From Trichodesmium sp. jk18x7bins.61 (GTDB lineage Bacteria; Cyanobacteriota; Cyanobacteriia; Cyanobacteriales; Microcoleaceae), in contig JAJEAQ010000336.1 of assembly GCA_022822685.1 (NCBI GenBank), forward strand, positions 1 to 8,715: a stretch of 8,715 nt of DNA. Direction: 5' to 3'. The number at the start of each line of letters is the position of its first letter. The stretch's first letter is position 1. This document shows positions 4,937-8,715 of this stretch, one piece after another. Under the pieces are notes generated by a model that did no database searches, was not told the DNA's origin, and was given only the letters and a program-made list of their open reading frames with translations. A program made the position numbers and the translations under genes.

Positions 4937-7435
4937 TTAAAATCTGCCAATGTGAACTATATAATAAACTCCCCATATAGCAAGAGTACAGGCTAAAACA
5001 GTTGACCAAAAGGGATGGCTACTATTTATAACTTTACCATGATCAGATTTTAAATTATCAATATCTACCCAAGGAGTAGCTCCTCGCCTCCACCAACCAG
5101 TCACGGTTATGGACTTACCCACAAAATCACTAGGACGAGTTATTTGAGGCCATAAGTTGCCAATCGGACCTAATTGAGAAGAATAATGTAATTTTATCAG
5201 TCCCTTTGTTGTTTTTAGAATCAAATCTTGTCCCAACCAATTACTCATCCCACTCTTACCAATAAGCTGGCCTTTAAACTGAATAGGCTGACTATCTAGT
5301 GGTAAAGCTTCTTGATTGGTTAATAATTCTAGCAAGTCAGGATTTTGCCAAAGTTGAGTCCGCTTAATATCAGGAAAAAAGTGGTTAATTCTCATCAAAA
5401 TACCAATACTAGAACCTATAGCCAAACAACCTACCAAAATAGAAATATCTCCCCATAACCAATCCAGCCTCCAAAAACCAATAGCAGATGAAATTTTACC
5501 TATTAACCATAAAAACATAGCAAAAGCTAGGCCTAATAGCATACCAAAAAAAGGCGCTCCCTGAAGCCAAAGTTTCTGTAAATTAAGATAGGGTAGAGGT
5601 GGAATATTATCTGCTTTAGCAACATTTACATTTGCTAAATTTAGCTCAGTTTCTAGCTGCCAAAAACTAGCATATGTACCTAATCTTTGTAAGCGATCGC
5701 CAAGCAAAGGATGACTATTATTAATCTGCAACCAGCGACGATATGGGTTAACAATATCCCAGTTAAAAATAGATGCAAAACCACTATATGAAATAACACT
5801 ACCAATACTAATAGCTTGATTTATTCCCACAGGCATCAATAGTTCAAAACTTTCTAACAGATTTCTCATCTTACCTTGATTTTCCACATCATCAGCCATT
5901 GCCATTGTAATTTTGAGAATAGCTCTCGTAAGACCATTAGGATTACCAGTTAAATTACAACTGACGCGATCGCTATAATAAATCCGCCGACGAGAGAACC
6001 ATAAAATTGGCAATTTCAGCAACCAATATAAGCCATAACTAAGACTCGAAATTATTGCAGCTAAAACTCTAAAACCTGATACTAAAATATGTAATAAAGA
6101 TTTGATAAATCCTGGGAAAAAATTAGATAATCTTCCCTCAAAAAAATCTAAGCTCCAATCTGCCCAAAAAGTTAATTGCCAATAAATAGTATAAGGAATC
6201 TGAAGCATCAAAATAACTAGAGACATTAACCAAAAATCTCTATTGTCAACATGACTAATTTCCCTAGCATAAATAGTAGCAATTTCATCTTCTGCCAATT
6301 GCTCTAACAATCCCTGACTCACAACTATTCTGAATCTGAGCAAACGAGGCAATAATCCATAACTGAATGCTACAGGCACATCTATTGGTAAAACTTTTAA
6401 TATAACTCTTTTTATGTTTTGTTTTTGGCAAAAACTACCCAGCAGTTTATGAGCTTCTTTACTGTAATTAATCAGGGTTGTTGTTGGTAATTTTTGCAGA
6501 CCATAACCAAACATTAATAATCCATCAATTAACCAGGGAGAGAAGACAAACAATACTATGATGAAAATTATAAAATTTCGAGTTGGATCTCGGTACAAAA
6601 TTTGAATCGGTCTCAGATAAGGCAACAAAACTAGGGAATAATTAGTGGTGTCTATAGTAAATTGCAGAATATTAAGACTTAGCCAAAATAGAGCCACACC
6701 AGCAACTATTTGTTCTAGCAAAAAAAGAATTAAATTAGGAGATTTAAGCTGACGACCTCCTTTGGCTCTGGCAGCTTGACGCGATTTTATTTGAGGTGTT
6801 TGATGGGAAATATCTGAAGTAGTATCTGTTAAAGTGTCATCTGATTTTGATAAATCTAGTAATTTATTTTGAGCTATATCTAGAGCATTTTGATTGGCTG
6901 GAGTATTACTGACAAAATCTGAAGCATGAGTAGAATTTATTTCTGAACTATTTCTCTTTGTTTCAAATGCTTCAAATCCTGTTTTTACAGAAGGGTTAGT
7001 ATTTTTGGCAGATGCAGATTTATCTAGAGTGGGATTACATGGAACAAATCCTGTTTCAATATGTTCTTGATTTGTGGAGGATGAATCTGAAGTACGAGGA
7101 AAAGTGATTGTTGATTTTTGATGATTTTTGCGGGAATATCGCTTTAATAATTCTTGTAGATTATGACTAGCCCAAGTCCGAATTTCACCATGAGAATTTT
7201 CAGCTAGAGTTCGACATAAATTTATAGCTTTATCTACTTGCTTAGTTCGTTCGTATGCAACTACTAAACTCATTTGAGCTTTTAACTTTTGCTTGAGTGA
7301 TTTCTGTTGAGAAATTATTTCTAGATGAGCGATCGCTTGTTGATATTTTTTTTGCTTGAGAGCAAGTAATCCAGCCTTTAGAGAAGGGTTTTCTTGAGGA
7401 GAAGCATTTGAAGATGGATCCGATGGATTTACCAT
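4937..7435 (-). CDS. Multi-domain M48-like membrane protein, probably peptidase-inactive
   Basis: Residues about 18-100 look like TPR-type helical repeats. A Ser/Thr/Asn-rich linker runs to about 230, then hydrophobic segments (234-260, 287-312). The Ste24/HtpX-like core shows VAFSYG (355-360), VSQGLLEQL (372-380), the zinc-helix region YAREISHVDNRD (389-400), SRRRIYYSDR (481-490) and NNSHPLLGDRLQRL (572-585). In active M48 enzymes the motif is HExxH with a distal Glu ligand. Here it reads R391-E-I-S-H395, and the distal Glu site is I485 (D489 kept), so two of three zinc ligands seem lost. Further membrane spans lie at 403-420, about 445-480, 626-648, 663-682 and 808-827. A beta-rich, OB-like domain occupies about 717-796. 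I infer a membrane-bound pseudopeptidase. The start has only a weak ribosome site (CAGG), but the N-terminal repeats support it. No neighbour hints at its role. Confidence 0.85.
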   Translation of the reverse strand: MVNPSDPSSNASPQENPSLKAGLLALKQKKYQQAIAHLEIISQQKSLKQKLKAQMSLVVAYERTKQVDKAINLCRTLAENSHGEIRTWASHNLQELLKRYSRKNHQKSTITFPRTSDSSSTNQEHIETGFVPCNPTLDKSASAKNTNPSVKTGFEAFETKRNSSEINSTHASDFVSNTPANQNALDIAQNKLLDLSKSDDTLTDTTSDISHQTPQIKSRQAARAKGGRQLKSPNLILFLLEQIVAGVALFWLSLNILQFTIDTTNYSLVLLPYLRPIQILYRDPTRNFIIFIIVLFVFSPWLIDGLLMFGYGLQKLPTTTLINYSKEAHKLLGSFCQKQNIKRVILKVLPIDVPVAFSYGLLPRLLRFRIVVSQGLLEQLAEDEIATIYAREISHVDNRDFWLMSLVILMLQIPYTIYWQLTFWADWSLDFFEGRLSNFFPGFIKSLLHILVSGFRVLAAIISSLSYGLYWLLKLPILWFSRRRIYYSDRVSCNLTGNPNGLTRAILKITMAMADDVENQGKMRNLLESFELLMPVGINQAISIGSVISYSGFASIFNWDIVNPYRRWLQINNSHPLLGDRLQRLGTYASFWQLETELNLANVNVAKADNIPPLPYLNLQKLWLQGAPFFGMLLGLAFAMFLWLIGKISSAIGFWRLDWLWGDISILVGCLAIGSSIGILMRINHFFPDIKRTQLWQNPDLLELLTNQEALPLDSQPIQFKGQLIGKSGMSNWLGQDLILKTTKGLIKLHYSSQLGPIGNLWPQITRPSDFVGKSITVTGWWRRGATPWVDIDNLKSDHGKVINSSHPFWSTVLACTLAIWGVYYIVHIGRF

Positions 7436-7742
7436 ATAATTACCTGAGATATTATGACTCTATATTAGACTTCTTGCAGAAGTAATAAGTAGGTAGGCCT
7501 GAGCATCAGGCAGAAGATAGAAGGGAAGAGATTTTTGAGAACTTGACTTTTAGTTACATACCGAGTTTTTTTACACCTTTACCCCACAAATTCTGAATTG
7601 GTGGTCTTCGATTAAACAGAGTCAAAGCCACCTTTTAAATAGACTTTCTTACTGATTACTTCTGCCTTAATTATTTTTAATAAATTCTCACAATTTTTGT
7701 GCCGATCATCTAAGATTAGAAAAAAAATGTTGAAATTACTCT
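7436..7742. promoter_or_regulatory. Divergent spacer between the M48-like gene and cysS
   Basis: This spacer must hold the promoters of both flanking genes. Two perfect palindromes of 6-3-6 form lie on the M48 side: ACTTCT-TGC-AGAAGT (7469-7483) and GCCTGA-GCA-TCAGGC (7497-7511). On the cysS side, CACAA-TTT-TTGTG is at about 7690-7702, close to the start codon. TTGACT at 7543-7548 could be a plus-strand -35, but no good -10 sits at the right spacing. I cannot place either promoter with confidence. Confidence 0.35.
7600..7636 (+). terminator. Terminator-like stem-loop upstream of cysS
   Basis: GGTGG (7600-7604) pairs with CCACC (7628-7632), continuing inward through CTT/AAG and GA/TC around one mismatch and a bulged T, and is followed by TTTT (7633-7636). 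It lies about 107 bp before the cysS start with no plus-strand gene ahead of it. If transcribed as part of a cysS leader it could act as an attenuator; otherwise it simply insulates cysS. Confidence 0.3.
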
Positions 7743-8715
7743 ATGACCCTAAAACTATACAATACACTTACCCGTTGCCAAGAAAAGTTTGAATCCCTAG
7801 AGCCAGGTAAAGTAAAAATGTATTGCTGTGGCGTTACAGTATATGACTATTGCCATTTGGGTCATGCTCGTTCCTATATTGTTTGGGATATAATACGTCG
7901 ATATCTAATGTGGCAGGGCTATCAGGTTCGCTATGTTCAAAATTTTACCGATATAGATGATAAAATTCTCAACCGAGCTAGAGAGACAGGTACTTCTATG
8001 AAGTCAGTGGCGGAACGTTTTACTCAGGCTTATTTTGAGGATATGAAACGGTTAAACGTGCTAGAAGCAGATGAATATCCGCAGGCCACACACTCCATAA
8101 ATGGAATTAAGCGCTTAATCCATGATTTGGAAAAAGCAGGTTTTGCTTACTCTGCGGGAGGGGATGTCTATTATCAAGTGCGGGAATTTCCTGAATATGG
8201 GAAGCTGTCGGGTCGTCATTTAGAAGAGATGCAAGCTGGCGCAAGTGGAAGAGTCGGAGGAGAAGATTTAGAAGCTTCTAAAAAGAAAGACCCCTTTGAT
8301 TTTGCCCTATGGAAAGCTGCAAAACCAGGGGAGCCAGCGTGGGATTCTCCTTGGGGGAAAGGAAGGCCTGGTTGGCATATTGAATGTTCAGCAATGGTGC
8401 GAGATTGTTTAGGGGAAACTATTGATATTCATACTGGTGGAGCAGACTTGATTTTTCCTCACCATGAAAATGAAATTGCTCAGTCGGAAGCAGTTAGTCG
8501 GGAATCATTGGCGAAGTATTGGTTACATAATGGCTTTGTCACTATTAATCGGGAAAAAATGTCCAAGTCCTTGGGAAATTTTACCACGATTCGGGATTTG
8601 TTAGACAAACCTGTAGATCCAATGGCGATACGAATGTTTGTTTTGACGGCTCAATATCGCAAGCCGATTGATTTTACTGAAGAGGCGATCACTTCTGCTG
8701 AAAATGGCTGGAATA
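7743..8715 (+). CDS. cysS: Cysteinyl-tRNA synthetase, N-terminal part (runs off window)
   Basis: This class I aminoacyl-tRNA synthetase charges tRNA-Cys in the cytoplasm. 324 complete codons are in the window, so the C-terminal tRNA-binding part is missing only because the window ends. The HIGH motif appears as HLGH (38-41) within VYDYCHLGHARSY, and KMSKS is at 272-276. The zinc site that discriminates cysteine is complete: C29, C215, H240 and E244, matching E. coli C28, C209, H234 and E238 in order and spacing. Other signatures include FTDIDDKI, GRPGWHIECSAM and HTGGADLIFPHHENEIAQ. The start at 7743 gives MTLKLYNTLTR, aligning with the E. coli N-terminus MLKIFNTLTR. No clear Shine-Dalgarno precedes it. 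An upstream ATG at 7727 is in another frame. It is divergent from the M48-like gene, so not in an operon with it. Confidence 0.97.
   Translation, partial: MTLKLYNTLTRCQEKFESLEPGKVKMYCCGVTVYDYCHLGHARSYIVWDIIRRYLMWQGYQVRYVQNFTDIDDKILNRARETGTSMKSVAERFTQAYFEDMKRLNVLEADEYPQATHSINGIKRLIHDLEKAGFAYSAGGDVYYQVREFPEYGKLSGRHLEEMQAGASGRVGGEDLEASKKKDPFDFALWKAAKPGEPAWDSPWGKGRPGWHIECSAMVRDCLGETIDIHTGGADLIFPHHENEIAQSEAVSRESLAKYWLHNGFVTINREKMSKSLGNFTTIRDLLDKPVDPMAIRMFVLTAQYRKPIDFTEEAITSAENGWN

Noticed and set aside
7600..7742. T-box riboswitch upstream of cysS.
   Set aside because: No T-box sequence or specifier loop is visible, and cyanobacteria are not known to use T-boxes.
1..8715. CRISPR array, rRNA genes, integrase attachment sites.
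   Set aside because: No regularly spaced repeats, no rRNA signatures and no integrase or tRNA gene were found on either strand.

Overview
The window comes from a cyanobacterium. Six copies of the HIP1 octamer GCGATCGC are present (191, 1535, 2142, 5693, 5966 and 7329). A plant-type crtP-crtB carotenoid gene pair sits beside an RRM-type RNA-binding protein of the cyanobacterial Rbp class. The DNA is AT-rich, with long gene-free spacers and a group II intron end. This suggests a filamentous, repeat-rich, low-GC lineage such as the Trichodesmium/Okeania-type Oscillatoriales, but that placement is an inference.

Layout. Positions 1-138 (+) are the 3' end of a group II intron, including domains V and VI; its body lies outside the window. 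Only 43 bp later begins the carotenoid operon (+): crtP, phytoene desaturase (182-1618), overlapping crtB, phytoene synthase (best start 1602, end 2540). Together these carry out the first committed steps of carotenoid synthesis, GGPP to phytoene to zeta-carotene. A gene-free stretch follows (2541-3474). It holds several stem-loops and a 109-bp unit bounded by 16-bp inverted repeats (2703-2811). On the minus strand is an RRM RNA-binding protein gene (3475-3978) with a strong Shine-Dalgarno sequence placed in a hairpin loop.

The stretch 4055-4936 has no intact gene. It contains a candidate Yfr2-like small RNA on the plus strand (about 4658-4742), several other stem-loops, a 13-bp direct repeat and a possible decayed transposon tail on the minus strand. 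Next, on the minus strand, is a large membrane protein (4937-7435): a TPR-like N-terminus, an M48 (Ste24/HtpX) peptidase-like core and a beta-rich C-terminal domain. Two of its three predicted zinc ligands appear replaced. After a 307-bp spacer with palindromes and a leader-like stem-loop, cysS (cysteinyl-tRNA synthetase) starts at 7743 (+) and runs off the window end.

The genes do not form one pathway apart from crtP-crtB. The points most worth following are the intron end directly in front of the carotenoid operon, the apparent pseudo-peptidase, and the small RNA candidate.
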